This document shows positions 54,748-63,964 of a stretch of 64,000 nt of DNA, one piece after another (the first letter of the stretch is position 1; each line of letters opens with the position of its first letter). Below the pieces are notes generated by a model, which searched no databases, was not told the DNA's origin, and worked only from the letters and a program-made list of their open reading frames with translations. Position numbers and translations under genes: made by a program. Source of the DNA: Vreelandella olivaria (GTDB lineage: Bacteria; Pseudomonadota; Gammaproteobacteria; Pseudomonadales; Halomonadaceae); contig AP019416.1 in assembly GCA_004295565.1 (NCBI GenBank), positions 2,108,001-2,172,000 on the forward strand. The letters are read 5' to 3'.

Positions 54748-54848
54748 TATTAACAAATCGCTATAGTACTTGGCCGAGAGCGGCCAGACGTCCTTTAAAT
54801 TGTGGCTTCACCTTCATTGCAAGGGCGCTAAACTCTCAGCGTTATATG
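54748..54848 (+). other. attC-like site directly behind the previous one
   Basis: R'' is TATTAAC and R' is GTTATAT in the context AACTCTCAGCGTTATATG, a common cassette end. There are only 20 bp between this site and the previous attC, so no gene lies between them. Confidence 0.55.
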
Positions 54849-54871
54849 TATCAATTGGAACGGAGGCATAT

Positions 54872-55280
54872 ATGAAGTCCATTGCGACCTCGCTAATGTT
54901 TGTCGGCGAGCAAGCCGGGAAGGCCGAAGAGGCAATCAAGTTCTATGCCTCCCTCTTTCCTGGTTCAGAAATCCTCGATATTCAGCGCTACCAAGCGGGT
55001 GAGAATGAGCCAGAGGGTTCCACCAAGATGGCTCGCTTTACGATAAACGGTACTGAGTTTCTGGCGCTAGATAGCCACCTTGATCACCAATTTACTTTCA
55101 CGCCATCGATGTCATTGTATGTTGAGTGTGAATCTACGAGCGAAATTGAAAAGGCTTTTCATGCCCTAGCTGAGGGGGGGCGCCGCGCTAATGCCCTTGG
55201 ATAACTACGGTTTCAGTAAGCAGTTTGGGTGGTTAAAGGATAGGTATGGCGTTTCTTGGCAGCTCAACCTGTCGAACTAG
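54872..55280 (+). CDS. VOC family protein, PhnB/3-demethylubiquinone-type (cassette gene)
   Basis: The sequence SIATSLMFVGEQAGKAEEAIKFYASLFPGSEILDIQRY is the PhnB-like VOC signature, followed by ARFTINGTEFLALDSHLDHQFTFTPSMSLYVEC. An indel near 55180 shifts the tail, which continues PLDNYGFSKQFGWLKDRYGVSWQLN. The ATG 54872 follows CGGAGG. The length is about 136 residues. The substrate is unknown. Confidence 0.87.
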
Positions 55281-55364
55281 GGCCTCGGTGCATCAATGCA
55301 TAATCAAGCTTAGCCTTCGGCTGTCGGACGTTTGAAAGCTCGCGTCGCTTATTTCAGCGTTAAA
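55271..55364 (+). other. probable attC site
   Basis: The R'' box GTCGAAC overlaps the stop of the VOC gene. CAGCGTTAAAAA at 55356 resembles an R' end. Internal pairing (GCATCAATGC; TTAGCCTTCGGCTG) is visible but imperfect. Confidence 0.5.
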
Positions 55365-55380
55365 AATCGACGATCGTCTT

Positions 55381-55638
55381 ATGAAAGAGCATGTAATTAA
55401 ATCTGTCTCAGAAATTCTCCAGCAGTGGAACCCATTAGGGGATAGTGCCTCATCAATGAGCGACCTTGAGGGTTACCGCTACGAGGCCATGGACATTATT
55501 GCCACCGCCACAATAGCCAAGAAACCTGTGAGGGAAGCGGTTGCCCTCGTTTTGTCCCAGGCGTTCAAAATTGAACTGGATTCAGAGGCGCTTACCCACT
55601 TCAGCGCGTGCATCGAAAGAGCTATAGCTGACGGTTAG
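55381..55638 (+). CDS. DUF1871-like small protein (cassette gene)
   Basis: This intact frame of 85 residues reads ILQQWNPLGD, then YEAMDIIATATIAKKPVREAVALVLSQAF. The W-x-P-x-G plus E-x-x-DI pattern resembles DUF1871 proteins. The function is unknown. No obvious Shine-Dalgarno is seen. The next gene starts 50 bp further with no attC I can support between them. Confidence 0.65.
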   Translation: MKEHVIKSVSEILQQWNPLGDSASSMSDLEGYRYEAMDIIATATIAKKPVREAVALVLSQAFKIELDSEALTHFSACIERAIADG

Positions 55639-55688
55639 GTGGTTTCCTAAACTGGACACTGGGACGTAGCACAGGCGAGGGTGGCACC

Positions 55689-55919
55689 GTGAAAATCGAT
55701 GAAAACAAAGTCGATGATACTGTTTTGGCTCTTCTCTACCTGACATTGCACGATGGTGCTCGCGCGTGGAAGGCTTTTGATTGGGAGTCGATGAATAGGC
55801 TTCATGAAAAGGGGTTCATTGCTGATCCTGTCAATAAAGCGAAGTCAGTCGTTTTGACAGAGAAGGGGCTTCATGCATCAGAGCGACTGTTCAATCAGCT
55901 TTTCTCCAAGAAGCCGTAA
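55689..55919 (+). CDS. DUF6429-like small protein (cassette gene)
   Basis: This intact frame of 76 residues reads KIDENKVDDTVLALLYLTLHDGARAWKAFDWESMNRLHEKGFI, then SVVLTEKGLHASERLFNQLF. This matches the DUF6429 pattern, a small winged-helix-like family of unknown function often seen in cassettes. GTG start at 55689. The stop codon lies within the attC R'' box. Confidence 0.75.
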   Translation: MKIDENKVDDTVLALLYLTLHDGARAWKAFDWESMNRLHEKGFIADPVNKAKSVVLTEKGLHASERLFNQLFSKKP

Positions 55920-56040
55920 CAGTGGCAGGCGTTCAGTTTTAACAAACGGCAGCAGTTCGTTTCGGGCCAAGCGACCTTCCATCGAACGCCTATTTTCCGC
56001 TGTACTACGTAAAGGCAGCCGCTGTGTATCGGCGTTATAT
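55914..56040 (+). other. attC recombination site, about 127 bp
   Basis: R'' is CCGTAAC (overlapping the upstream stop) and R' is GTTATAT in the context TCGGCGTTATATC. AGGCGTTC and GAACGCCT form a perfect 8-bp stem inside. Confidence 0.78.
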
Positions 56041-56056
56041 CTCTTAGGAGCCTTCT

Positions 56057-56460
56057 ATGCATAAAAGTAGACTGCAAACGCTCGTCATAGATTGCGAAAC
56101 CGATGACCTTGATAGTGACGCTGCGTTCTGGGGGCTGCGCTGGGCTGTAAAGTGCTTGCCCACAATATGGAGCCTGGGGATGAAAACTACCGAGAACTAA
56201 AGGTTGATCCAACACAACCACAGATACTTGTTCAGAAAGTTAACCATCCGAGTCGCGTCCATCTCGATATAGAAACGGATAACATCGAGGCTGAAGTGGC
56301 ACGACTTGAGCAATTAGGTGCGAAGCAGGTAGGGAAAGTACGTCATTTCACGATATTAGAGGCACCAAGTGGCCAACGTTTTTGCGTTGTTCCGGCACAA
56401 CGTCCTGACTTCGAAGAAAAGGCAAATATTTGGAGAGAGGGTGATAACAGTGATGCATAA
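56057..56460 (+). CDS. VOC/glyoxalase-like protein (cassette gene)
   Basis: The protein reads MHKSRLQTLVIDCETDDLDSDAAFWG and, after an indel near 56137, ALGCKVLAHN...PSRVHLDIETDNIEAEVARLEQLGAKQV and LEAPSGQRFCVVPAQRPDF. These are the two beta-alpha-beta modules of a VOC protein of about 134 residues, possibly of the 4a-carbinolamine or glyoxalase-6 subtype. Its stop overlaps the attC R'' box GCATAAC. Confidence 0.82.
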
Positions 56461-56556
56461 CAAAATAGTCCCTTTAGCAGATAATTAGAACCCTTGTAGT
56501 GGCTGTTATCGGCCCTTCGAGGCTGGCCCATTCTCTTGGGGAAGTAAATGTTAGCC
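56455..56556 (+). other. attC recombination site, about 102 bp
   Basis: R'' is GCATAAC overlapping the stop, and R' is GTTAGCC. The stretch 56557-56684 behind it is a leader without a gene; it holds a short inverted repeat (CCGG-TGCTACAAG-CCGG). Confidence 0.7.
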
Positions 56557-56684
56557 CCGCCCCTTGTCATTAATTGCGGCGGTGTTGTCGATTTTGATCC
56601 GTGGCGAACGACTACTCTATGCAAAACGCATTATTCCGGTGCTACAAGCCGGAACAACGCTGAATTTACACGAGGAAGTCCGTC

Positions 56685-57427
56685 ATGAGTCAGATTGAAT
56701 CACCGAGAGTTGTCTCCAAAGAGGAGTGGTTTCAGGCACGCAAAGCTCACCTAAAGAACGATAAGGCGCTCACTCGTATGCGTGACCTGGTCGCCCGTGA
56801 GCGGCGCGAACTGCCATGGGTAAAGATAGAGAAGGAATACGTCTTCGACACGCTGGAAGGGAAGAAGACGCTTGCCGAGCTATTTGGCGCAAACAGTCAG
56901 TTGGTCATTCACCATTTCATGTTCGGCCCTGATTGGAATGCGGGCTGCCCGAGCTGCTCGTTGGAGGCGGATCATGCTGAGGGGCCATCGTCCACCTCGC
57001 CAATCACGATGTCAGTTACGTTCGTGTATCCCGCGCGCCGCTGGAAAAGCTGGAAGCCTACCGGAGGCGTATGGGCTGGACAGCCACCTAGGCGTCCTCC
57101 CAGGGCAGCGATTTCAATTTTGACTTTCAGGTCTCTTTCGATCGGGAGGATCTTGAGGCTGGTCGGCTCTACTACAATTACCAAGCTATTGAGGATCCGA
57201 AATACTTCAGCGAAGAACTGCCCGGCCTTAGCGTTTTCTACAGGGACGAAAGCGGGGCCGTGTTTCACACCTACTCCAGCTACGCCCGTGGCAATGAGGA
57301 GGTTATTGGCGCCTTCGTTTATCTCGACATCACGCCGAAGGGTCGCAACGACAAGGAAATCATGGACTGGGTTCGGCGCCACGATGAGTATGACGCGAGC
57401 CCGGCAAACGTGAGTTGTCACTCCTAA
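56685..57427 (+). CDS. DUF899 thioredoxin-like family protein
   Basis: Conserved parts are VVSKEEWFQARKAHLKNDKALTRMRD, RRELPWVKIEKEYVFDTLEG, and HHFMFGPDWNAGCPSCS with the C-x2-C pair. After an indel near 56985 come YYNYQAIEDPKYFSEELPGLSVF and HTYSSYARGNEEVIGAFVYLDITPKGRN. Another indel is near 57090. The length is about 246 residues. The function is unknown; the fold is thioredoxin-like. It is coupled to the next gene (TAATG). Confidence 0.87.
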
Positions 57428-57952
57428 TGATGATGCAGCCAATTCTGACGACAAACAGATTAGTCATGACACCAAGGTCGGCTGAGGAGCTGGAAGCATG
57501 CTTGGCGATGGATCGAGACCCAGAAGTGACCCGGTACGTATCCGATTATGGCATGATCCGGATCAACACAGGGCTTTTGTTCTGGATAGGATGCGGCAGC
57601 GATATCCACCGGGCCTTGGCTACTGGTCGGTGCGAGAACATGGTGCCAGCGACTTTTAGGCTGGATACTCTTGATTCCCTATGAGGCGGTACGCGATGAG
57701 GTCGAAATCGGATGGCGCTTTACTCGTGCAAGTTGGGGGCAGGGATTCGCTACCGAAGCGGCAGCCGCCGTTCTGGAACACGCCTTTGACAGTGTTTACT
57801 TAACGGAGGTCGTCGCAGACATAAATCCAATGAATTTTTCATCAATTCGAGTAGCAGAGAAAGTTGGCATGCGATGCGAAGGCAATAGAGTCTTGCATGG
57901 CACTTCGTTCCGATCGTACCGGCTTAAAAGTTGCGAACGAAATCCGACTTAA
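57427..57952 (+). CDS. GNAT acetyltransferase, RimJ/RimL type
   Basis: The start PILTTNRLVMTPRSAEELEACLAMDRDPEVTRYV is the RimL-type opening. After indels near 57560 and 57670 the acetyl-CoA region reads EIGWRFTRASWGQGFATEAAAAVLEHAF, and the tail reads NPMNFSSIRVAEKVGMRCEG. The corrected length is about 175 residues. The ATG overlaps the DUF899 stop, so one cassette may hold both genes. The acceptor is unknown. Confidence 0.85.
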
Positions 57953-58059
57953 TCATTCTTTATACTGAAAATAGTAGCGCATGCCGTCGTCAGGGTCTTC
58001 ACTTCATTATGCCCCAGCTGCCGTTCTGCACTACCGTTCCGATAACTCACACGTTAGAG
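57945..58059 (+). other. probable attC site
   Basis: CGACTTAAT near the GNAT stop resembles R'', and AACTCACACGTTAGAGG at 58044 is a good L'-R' end. The stretch between is about 100 bp. Confidence 0.55.
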
Positions 58060-58078
58060 GCCAAGGGAGATCGAACAC

Positions 58079-58493
58079 TTGATCACTGGAAGCTGTCACT
58101 GCAAATCGATCTGTTTCACTATTAATCGGCCCCGGCTTTCTGTGAGGCGATGCTATTGCGAGACCTGCCGTAAGCTCGGGCTCAGACTATTCGTCCGTAG
58201 CCCGAGTTGCGCGTGACAAGTTCACCATTACATCAGGAGTAAAGCAATTGTTGTCCTATGAGTCACGCCCTGGAAAGCAGCGCTTCTACTGTTCCAATTG
58301 CTTCAGTCCGATTTACGTCACTACCAATAATGAAACAGAGTTTCTCCGCGTTAGAACCGGGCTGCTGGATGGAGATCCTCAAGTTGAGGTAACGGGGCAT
58401 ATGTGGGTCTGTGAGAAGCCTTCATGGGTGGTAATTGAGGATGACAAACCAGTTTACATGGGAAACTATGTTGGCCCGCCCGATTCGCTCTAA
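58079..58493 (+). CDS. GFA/CENP-V family protein (glutathione-dependent formaldehyde-activating type)
   Basis: The zinc motifs are GSCHCKSICFTI and YCETCRKLG. After an indel near 58172 the reading continues SDYSSVARVARDKFTITSGVKQLLSYESRPGKQRFYCSNCFSPIYV, giving the third Cys pair. The end is WVCEKPSWVVIEDDKPVY. The likely start is TTG 58079 after AAGGGA. The corrected length is about 138 residues. The stop overlaps the R'' box of a good attC. Confidence 0.82.
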
Positions 58494-58559
58494 CCAACGG
58501 CAGCACGGCGACCGTCATTACGTGTTGCTAAGTTCTGACGCGCGTGACGGGCGTTAGCT
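58488..58559 (+). other. attC recombination site, 72 bp
   Basis: R'' is CTCTAAC overlapping the GFA stop and R' is GTTAGCT. The arms around ACGGCAGCACGGCG and GCGCGTGACGGGCG pair imperfectly. This is one of the clearest cassette ends in the window. Confidence 0.82.
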
Positions 58560-58594
58560 TCATACTAGGGGTTATAGTAATAGGAGGAAGATGG

Positions 58595-59226
58595 ATGGGC
58601 ATTGAGCTTGTTGGCTTCATCGCAGTCGTATTGCTGGCATACCTTATTCCCGGCCCGGATTTTCTGCTAGTGAGCCGATATGCGGTACAGCATCGTCGAC
58701 TCGGTTTAGCCGCTGCGTTGGGTGCTCAGAGCGGACTCTGTATACACATGCTGATAGCCGCTCTTGGCCTCTCGGCCATTGCGGCCCGCTCCGCCGAGCT
58801 GTTTATGCTGATTCGGTGGGCAGGTGCGGCTTATTTAATCTGGATGGGGCTAGCAGTTCTGTACAGCAGCCGTAGCCAGCACCGTAGTGCACAGGCAGAC
58901 GCACGAGAAAACATCGAGGTCACTAGCCGTAGCCACGCTTTTGCCAATGGCTTTTGTGCAACTTGCTCAACCCCAAGGCGATCATCTTTTTCCTTAGTGT
59001 CTTACCCCAGTTCATCGATCCGATGGTCGGTGCAGCTCGGCAAATTTTGATACTTGGTGTGCTTGATGTACTGATTGGTGTCGCTTGGTGGTGGGGCGTT
59101 GTCATACTTATGGAGCGTGTAGCGCAAGCATTACGCAGGCCGCGCATTCGGCAGTGGTGGGATTGGGTTACAGGCAGTTTGATGATCGGTGCTGGCGCTC
59201 TCTTGGTGCGCAATAGTCCGAGTTAG
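58595..59226 (+). CDS. LysE/RhtB-family exporter (cassette gene)
   Basis: The N-terminus MGIELVGFIAVVLLAYLIPGPDFLLVSRYAVQHRRLGLAAALGAQSG is typical of LysE/RhtB. After an indel near 58957 the second block is VCNLLNPKAIIFFLSVLPQFIDP. There are six hydrophobic stretches and about 210 residues. ATG 58595 follows AGGAGG. It starts 36 bp after the attC. Confidence 0.88.
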
Positions 59227-59261
59227 TAGTGCCATAACAGTTAAACATAGGGAGTAGACGC

Positions 59262-59884
59262 ATGGTCTTCGACTTACCTGCTGCAGAACAGCAAGACTCC
59301 AAGTCATTGGTTGGCAGTATTGCGGCTCGGCGCAGTGTGAGGGAGTACACGAATGCACCGCTGTCTATCGATGTTTTGTCTCAGTTGCTGTGGTCGGCCC
59401 AGGGCGTAACAGGAACGAATAAAAAAAGAGCAACACCATCGGCAGGTGAGTTATACCCGCTGCACCTAAAAATTTTGGTGCAGCGGGTATCGGAACTTGA
59501 ACCTGGTATCTATGAGTATCAGTCTGATAACCATTCGTTAAACTTAATTGGGGAGCGTGTTCCGGAAAGGGCAGTGCAATCGCTAGGGATTGGTGATCAA
59601 CCATGGCTGAAAGAAGCGGCTCTGGTTATCGCAGTTACCGCGAAACTTGGTGAAGCAGTTCAGCACTTTGAAGCTCAGCCACCCCAGGGAGAGCGCGGCG
59701 CTCGCTATGTGTATATGGAAACGGGGCGCTAGCGCAAAATGTCCATCTTCAGAGTACTGCCCTCGGGGTTGGTTGTGTTTTAGTGGCAGGCTTCGATGAT
59801 TCAAGGGTGAAGGAAGTATTGAGATTGCCTTCAGACTTGGAACCTACTGCGTTGCTGTGCATTGGGCAGCGGCGTGCCCCATAG
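59262..59884 (+). CDS. SagB-type nitroreductase-fold oxidoreductase
   Basis: The FMN-binding opening is SIAARRSVREYTNAPLSIDVLSQLLWSAQGVTG, followed by RATPSAGELYPLHLKIL, LVIAVTAKLGEAVQHF and GARYVYMETG. An indel near 59729 leads to ALAQNVHLQSTALGVGCVLVAGFDDSRVKEVLRLP. The pattern is that of SagB/ThcOx dehydrogenases. They oxidise azolines in peptides, but many stand-alone homologues exist and no precursor peptide or cyclodehydratase is present here. The length is about 207 residues. Confidence 0.83.
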
Positions 59885-59898
59885 AGGAGTCGTCATTT

Positions 59899-60512
59899 AT
59901 GTTCTCTGCTGAGTTCTTGCTTACCTCGTTGGTTGTCGTACTGATCCCAGGCACAGGTGTTATCTTCACCGTTTCCATTGGCTTAATGCATGGGCGTCTG
60001 GCAAGTCTCTATGCTGCTATCGGTTGCACACTTGGTATTGTGCCGCACCTGCTGGCCACTGTTCTGGGCCTAGCGGCTATCATGCATACGAGCGCGGTAG
60101 CATTTCAGGTGCTCAAGTATGCGGGGTTGTATACCTTCTGTACTTGGCCGTCGTTACTTGGCGTGATCGAAGCGCTTTCTCTGTTCACGAGGTGAGGCGA
60201 GAGGGCGATGCCGTTTCGCTTATGAGCAAGGCGTTCCTGCTGAATATCCTCAACCCCAAGCTGACCATTTTCTTCTTAGCCTTCTTGCCGCAGTTCATTG
60301 CAACTGACGCCCAGTCATCACTAGGGCAATTGCTCGGTCTGAGCGTTATTTTCATGGCGATGACCTTTGTTATCTTCGTCATCTACGGGCAGCTTGCCCA
60401 TGCGTTTAGAACAGCCGTTATTGATTCACCTAAGATTCAAGGCTGGTTGCGCAGGAGCTTTGCGGCAGCGTTCGCGGGTCTAGGCGTACAGCTCGCTCTG
60501 ACTGAGCGGTAA
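59899..60512 (+). CDS. LysE/RhtB-family exporter (cassette gene)
   Basis: The sequence FLLTSLVVVLIPGTGVIFTVSIGLMHGRLASLYAAIGCTLG is followed, after an indel near 60127, by VVYLLYLAVVTWRD and by KAFLLNILNPKLTIFFLAFLPQF. It is the third LysE-type exporter in 14 kb and differs from the other two. The length is about 204 residues. AGAGGAG precedes the ATG at 59899. Confidence 0.88.
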
Positions 60513-60567
60513 GGCCTACCATTCATTTAAACTCACACCGTAACGCGGCTCGGCTTAATTCAGTGCT
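60508..60567 (+). other. degenerate attC-like site
   Basis: CGGCTTAATTCAGTGCTAGGTAC resembles a worn L'-R' end (R' box GCTAGGT), and GCGGTAAG overlapping the LysE stop could be the worn R''. This is a weak call. Confidence 0.4.
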
Positions 60568-60584
60568 AGGTACAAAGAGAAGGG

Positions 60585-61056
60585 ATGAGCGCGACACGAA
60601 TAATGATCATCGGAGATTCCGGCTCAGGTAAATCTAGGTTGGCGCTTAGGCTGTCGAGGTTACTTGACATAGCTGTTTATTGTGTTGATGAGGCCGTTCA
60701 TGATGAGGGAGGGGATGCTTCGGACAAACTCCGAAATTGATAGCACGGTAAGATCCTGGGCATCAAAACATCAATGGATCATTGAAGGAGGGAACTCTAG
60801 AACCTATTCGGATAGAGCGTCTAGAGCTACCGTTCTTGTCTCTATGAAGCCGCCTCGTTGGTTAAGAGTCTATCGAGTGGCTATTCGAGATAAATTCAAT
60901 TTCTCATTGCTTTATTGGTCTTTTAAATACGATGCTATGTTTGGAGTTAAAGATGACCTGACCTTGGGTTCAGCAGAAAGAGGTCTCTCCACATACACGA
61001 TTATAACAAGTAAAGATGCAGATGAATTGTTGAAGATACTGGCACGTGAAAAATAA
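60585..61056 (+). CDS. P-loop kinase related to adenylate kinase / FlaR-type proteins
   Basis: The Walker A motif is IMIIGDSGSGKSRLALRLSRLLDIAVYCVDE. After an indel near 60715 the reading is STVRSWASKHQWIIEGGNSRTYSDRASRATVLVSMKPPRWLRVYR, the pattern of small nucleotide-binding DNA-topology modulation proteins. The length is about 156 residues. AAGGG lies before the ATG. The biological role is not known. Confidence 0.75.
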
Positions 61057-61077
61057 TAGCGAAAAAGGAGCACCAAA

Positions 61078-61466
61078 TTGGCCAACATGTTAGATAAAGG
61101 TAAAGAAATTCTATCCCAGCAGCCTTTCAGCTTACTGTTGGGTGCGAACTTGAAGTGTTTGAAACTGGCTTTGCTGAAATAAGCCTTAAAATGAGAGAAG
61201 AATTTAAACAAAACAATGGTTTTGCGCATGGTGGTGTCGTTAGCTATTTGGCTGATAACTGCATCACCTTTGCTGGCGCGTCAGTACTAGGAAGCTGCGT
61301 TACCTCAGAATACAAAGTAAACTATGTTCGGCCTGCAACCGGAAATCGGCTGGTTGCTAGATCTACAGTTTTATACACTGGTAAGCGTCAGTCTACTTGT
61401 GAGTGTAAAGTATACTCGCAAGGAAATGGCGAGGAGAAGTTGGTTGCGGTTTCCTGGGAACCATAA
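61078..61466 (+). CDS. PaaI-type hotdog thioesterase (cassette gene)
   Basis: After an indel near 61135 the core reads FETGFAEISLKMREEFKQNNGFAHGGVVSYLADNCITFAG, with the HGG motif of PaaI-like thioesterases, then YKVNYVRPATGNRLVARSTVLYTGKRQSTCEC. The TTG at 61078 is chosen because AAAGGAG lies 8 nt upstream. The length is about 128 residues. It would hydrolyse an acyl-CoA. Confidence 0.82.
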
Positions 61467-61505
61467 GCAAGACCAATGCGTTATAATCTAACCATTCATG
61501 CCGAA

Positions 61506-61603
61506 GGCTAACACAACATGCACATTTTTATGCGGTCGCTGCGCTCCTGGCTTTGCACAAAAAAACTGCACATTGCAGGCTGCGCTTGCGCTCAGCTTTA
61601 GCC
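61506..61603 (+). other. attC-like site, 98 bp
   Basis: R'' is GGCTAAC and R' is CTTTAGCC, slightly degenerate. Repeats ATGCACATTTTT and AAAAACTGCACATT can pair, and TGCGGTCGCTGCGC resembles the central part of marine integron repeats. Confidence 0.62.
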
Positions 61604-61622
61604 ATTGGAAGGAGAAATTGAG

Positions 61623-62096
61623 ATGTGCGAGCCTCTAGAGAAAAGCGTTTCGTTTCGTGTGGCCACCCGCCAGGATCTGCAAGCTATCGTACAGATGCTA
61701 GCCGACGATAACCTTGGTCTAAAGCGTGAAGATCCTTCAACTCCTCTATCTCATTCCTATCATACGGCCTTCGAAGCTATCGATGATGACCCTAACAATG
61801 AGTTGGTAGTTGCAGTTATAGGCCATCATATTGTGGGCGTGCTTCAAATTACCTTCATTCCATATCTAACCTACCAGGGGGGATGGCGAGCTCTGATAGA
61901 GGGCGTTCGCGTATCCAAGGAAATCCGGTCATCTGGAATTGGTCGCGCTATGTTTGAGTGGGCCATAAATCGCGCTAAAGAAAGAGGGTGTGTTCTGGTT
62001 CAGCTCACAACTGACAAGTTGAGGCCGGATGCATTACGCTTTTATGAGGGCTTCGGCTTCGTAGCGTCTCATGAAGGAATGAAACTCAAACTGTAG
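61623..62096 (+). CDS. GNAT acetyltransferase (cassette gene)
   Basis: This intact frame has the acetyl-CoA site RVSKEIRSSGIGRAMFEWAINRAKERGC (RxxGIG) and the tail DALRFYEGFGFVASHEGMKLKL. AAGGAG lies 8 nt before the ATG 61623; an in-frame ATG 18 nt earlier is less likely. The length is about 157 residues. The substrate is unknown. Confidence 0.9.
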   Translation: MCEPLEKSVSFRVATRQDLQAIVQMLADDNLGLKREDPSTPLSHSYHTAFEAIDDDPNNELVVAVIGHHIVGVLQITFIPYLTYQGGWRALIEGVRVSKEIRSSGIGRAMFEWAINRAKERGCVLVQLTTDKLRPDALRFYEGFGFVASHEGMKLKL

Positions 62097-62170
62097 TCCC
62101 CAACCCTGCTATTTGTGCTCATCGTTAAGCCTCCCCCCTTGAGCACTACAAAAGATATATGAGAGCAAAC

Positions 62171-62767
62171 ATGGCTTTTATCGAACCCGTCACCCTCTCT
62201 GCGCGCGGCGTAAAATCGTGCCGCTTACACTCAACCATGAAGCTGGCCTGAGCGCTGCCGCAGCGGACGGAGAGTTGTGGAACCTGCGCATTACATCGGT
62301 GCCAGCGCCTGACGAGACACACCGATATATTGATACCGCCTTGAAAGGCCGAGAAGAAGGCCACCGTTTTGCTTTCGCCGTCATTGAAGAGGCCAGCGAC
62401 ACGGTGCTTGGCTCAACTAGCTACCATTATATTTTGCCCGACGTAAAAGAATAGAAATTGGCTACACGTGGTACGCCAAGCGAGTCCAGCACACGCATGT
62501 CAACACCACTTGCAAGCTGCTGCTATTGGAATACGCTTTCGAGACGTTAGGCTGTAATGTAGTCGGCTGGCGTACTGACAATTTCAACTTTGCCAGCCAG
62601 CGTTCGATTGAGCGCCTAGGCGCGAAAAAGGCGGTGTGATCCGTGGCAAAGTGTTGCGTCGAGATGGCACTATTCGCGATACGGTGATGTATAGCTTGCA
62701 CAAGGGCGAATGGCCTGAGGTGCGTGCCCATCTCAACTATCTTTTAAATCGGCCCCGTGAACAATGA
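62171..62767 (+). CDS. GNAT acetyltransferase, RimJ/RimL type
   Basis: The pieces in order are MAFIEPVTLSARG, VPLTLNHEAGLSAAAADGELWNLRITSVPAPDETHRYIDTAL, SDTVLGSTSYHYILPD, EIGYTWYAKRVQHTHVNTTCKLLLLEYAFETLGC, and GWRTDNFNFASQRSIERLGAKK. This is a complete RimL-like protein of about 198 residues. Indels lie near 62212, 62450 and 62632. A weak R' box (CGTTAAGC) at 62124 precedes it. Confidence 0.83.
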
Positions 62768-62856
62768 TTAAAGTGGCATGCTTAATGGTCAATATGACAT
62801 ATGCATGGTTAAAAGCTGCTCAGGCATGATTGGTTAGGTTAATCTAGGCGTTATGG
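62764..62856 (+). other. possible attC-like site
   Basis: The end TCTAGGCGTTATGG at 62843 resembles a cassette R' (GTTATGG). The R'' side near the GNAT stop is not clear. Confidence 0.4.
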
Positions 62857-62875
62857 CGCGTGTTGAGGAGGTGGT

Positions 62876-63252
62876 ATGTCGTTCGAAGAGTTACGTTCTG
62901 AAGTGCATAAGACTTATATGGAGAACTATGTTGCTGGATTTAAGTGCAACGACGTAACGCTGATCGATAAAATGGTCAGGTATCCAATCGCTTATATTAA
63001 AAATGGTTCGGTGACAATGTGTGATTCCTATCCGATAGATCCCAAAAGCCTTAAAGAAGAAAAGGGGTGGGATCACTCTATCGATTGGCGATTTGAAGTT
63101 ACGGCTGTCAATGAAAATGAAGCCCATGCAGTTGCCTCTGCTGTCAGATGCAAAAAGATGGTTCAAAAATCGAGAGTGTTCATGGGTTTTATGCTTTCAC
63201 CAAGACAGCCGATGGGTGGAAAATGTACGCCGTCGCGGATACAACCTTCTGA
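62876..63252 (+). CDS. hypothetical NTF2/SnoaL-like protein
   Basis: The protein reads MSFEELRSEVHKTYMENYVAGFKCNDVTLIDKMVRYPIAYIKNGSVTMCD. After an indel near 63157 it ends DGSKIESVHGFYAFTKTADGWKMYAVADTTF. The alternating pattern and terminal WKMYAVADT suggest an NTF2-like fold, similar to DUF4440-like proteins. GAGGAGG precedes the ATG 62876. The length is about 125 residues. The role is unknown. Confidence 0.65.
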
Positions 63253-63367
63253 TTATAATACTTCTCTGCGGTGCGTGGCTTGCATCCTCCGGGCGATTTT
63301 GACGGTACGTCGCTTGATTTCACGTTAATTTTCTAGAGTCACAGCGTTCAGATAATAAGGATTGTTA

Positions 63368-63964
63368 ATGAAAAAATGTTTCTAACTTCATCTTTTGCGG
63401 ATGTGGCGGATCTATTTTTGAAATTTACCCAGGGAAATGCGCTGGCAAAACGGCTACCTTCATTCCCACTGCGAGTCTCGTGGAAGAAGTAAGATTTTAT
63501 GTGTCCGCTGGCAAGGTAGCCCTCGAAAAGCTGGGAGTGAGTGTTGATGAACTCGAAATTTCAACGGCGTCAAAGAAGAAATAGAAAGCAAGCTTCAAAA
63601 AATGACTATATCTATATTGCTGGTGGAAACACTTTCTTTTGCTTCAAGAGCTAAAAGAACAGGTGCAGATAAGCTCATAATAGAACAAATAAATTTAGGG
63701 AAAATGTATGTAGGCGAGTCAGCCGGTACTATTGTTCTGTCACGCAATATTGAGTATGTAAAGGAGATGGACGATTTCGCGGCAGCACCAAAATTAGGCT
63801 CTTTTTCCTCGCTAGGTCTGGTTGATTTTTATCCAGTTCCACACCATACCAACTTTCCATTCAAAGAGTCCGTTGAGAATATTATCTCTAATTATAACGG
63901 GGAGCTAGATCTTTACCCGATTAGTAATAAGCAAGCCATTATCGTAAATGATAATGAGTCTTAG
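63368..63964 (+). CDS. peptidase S51 / type 1 glutamine amidotransferase-like protein
   Basis: After correcting indels near 63379, 63430, 63563, 63600, 63640 and 63655 the protein reads FLTSSFADVADLF, AGKTATFIPTASLVEE, DYIYIAGGNTFFLLQELKRTG, and KMYVGESAGTIVLSRN with the nucleophile Ser in GESAG. It then reads LGLVDFYPVPHHTNFPF. This is the PepE-like S51 dipeptidase fold, about 200 residues. Several indels lie in A runs. It ends 37 bp before the window edge. Confidence 0.83.
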
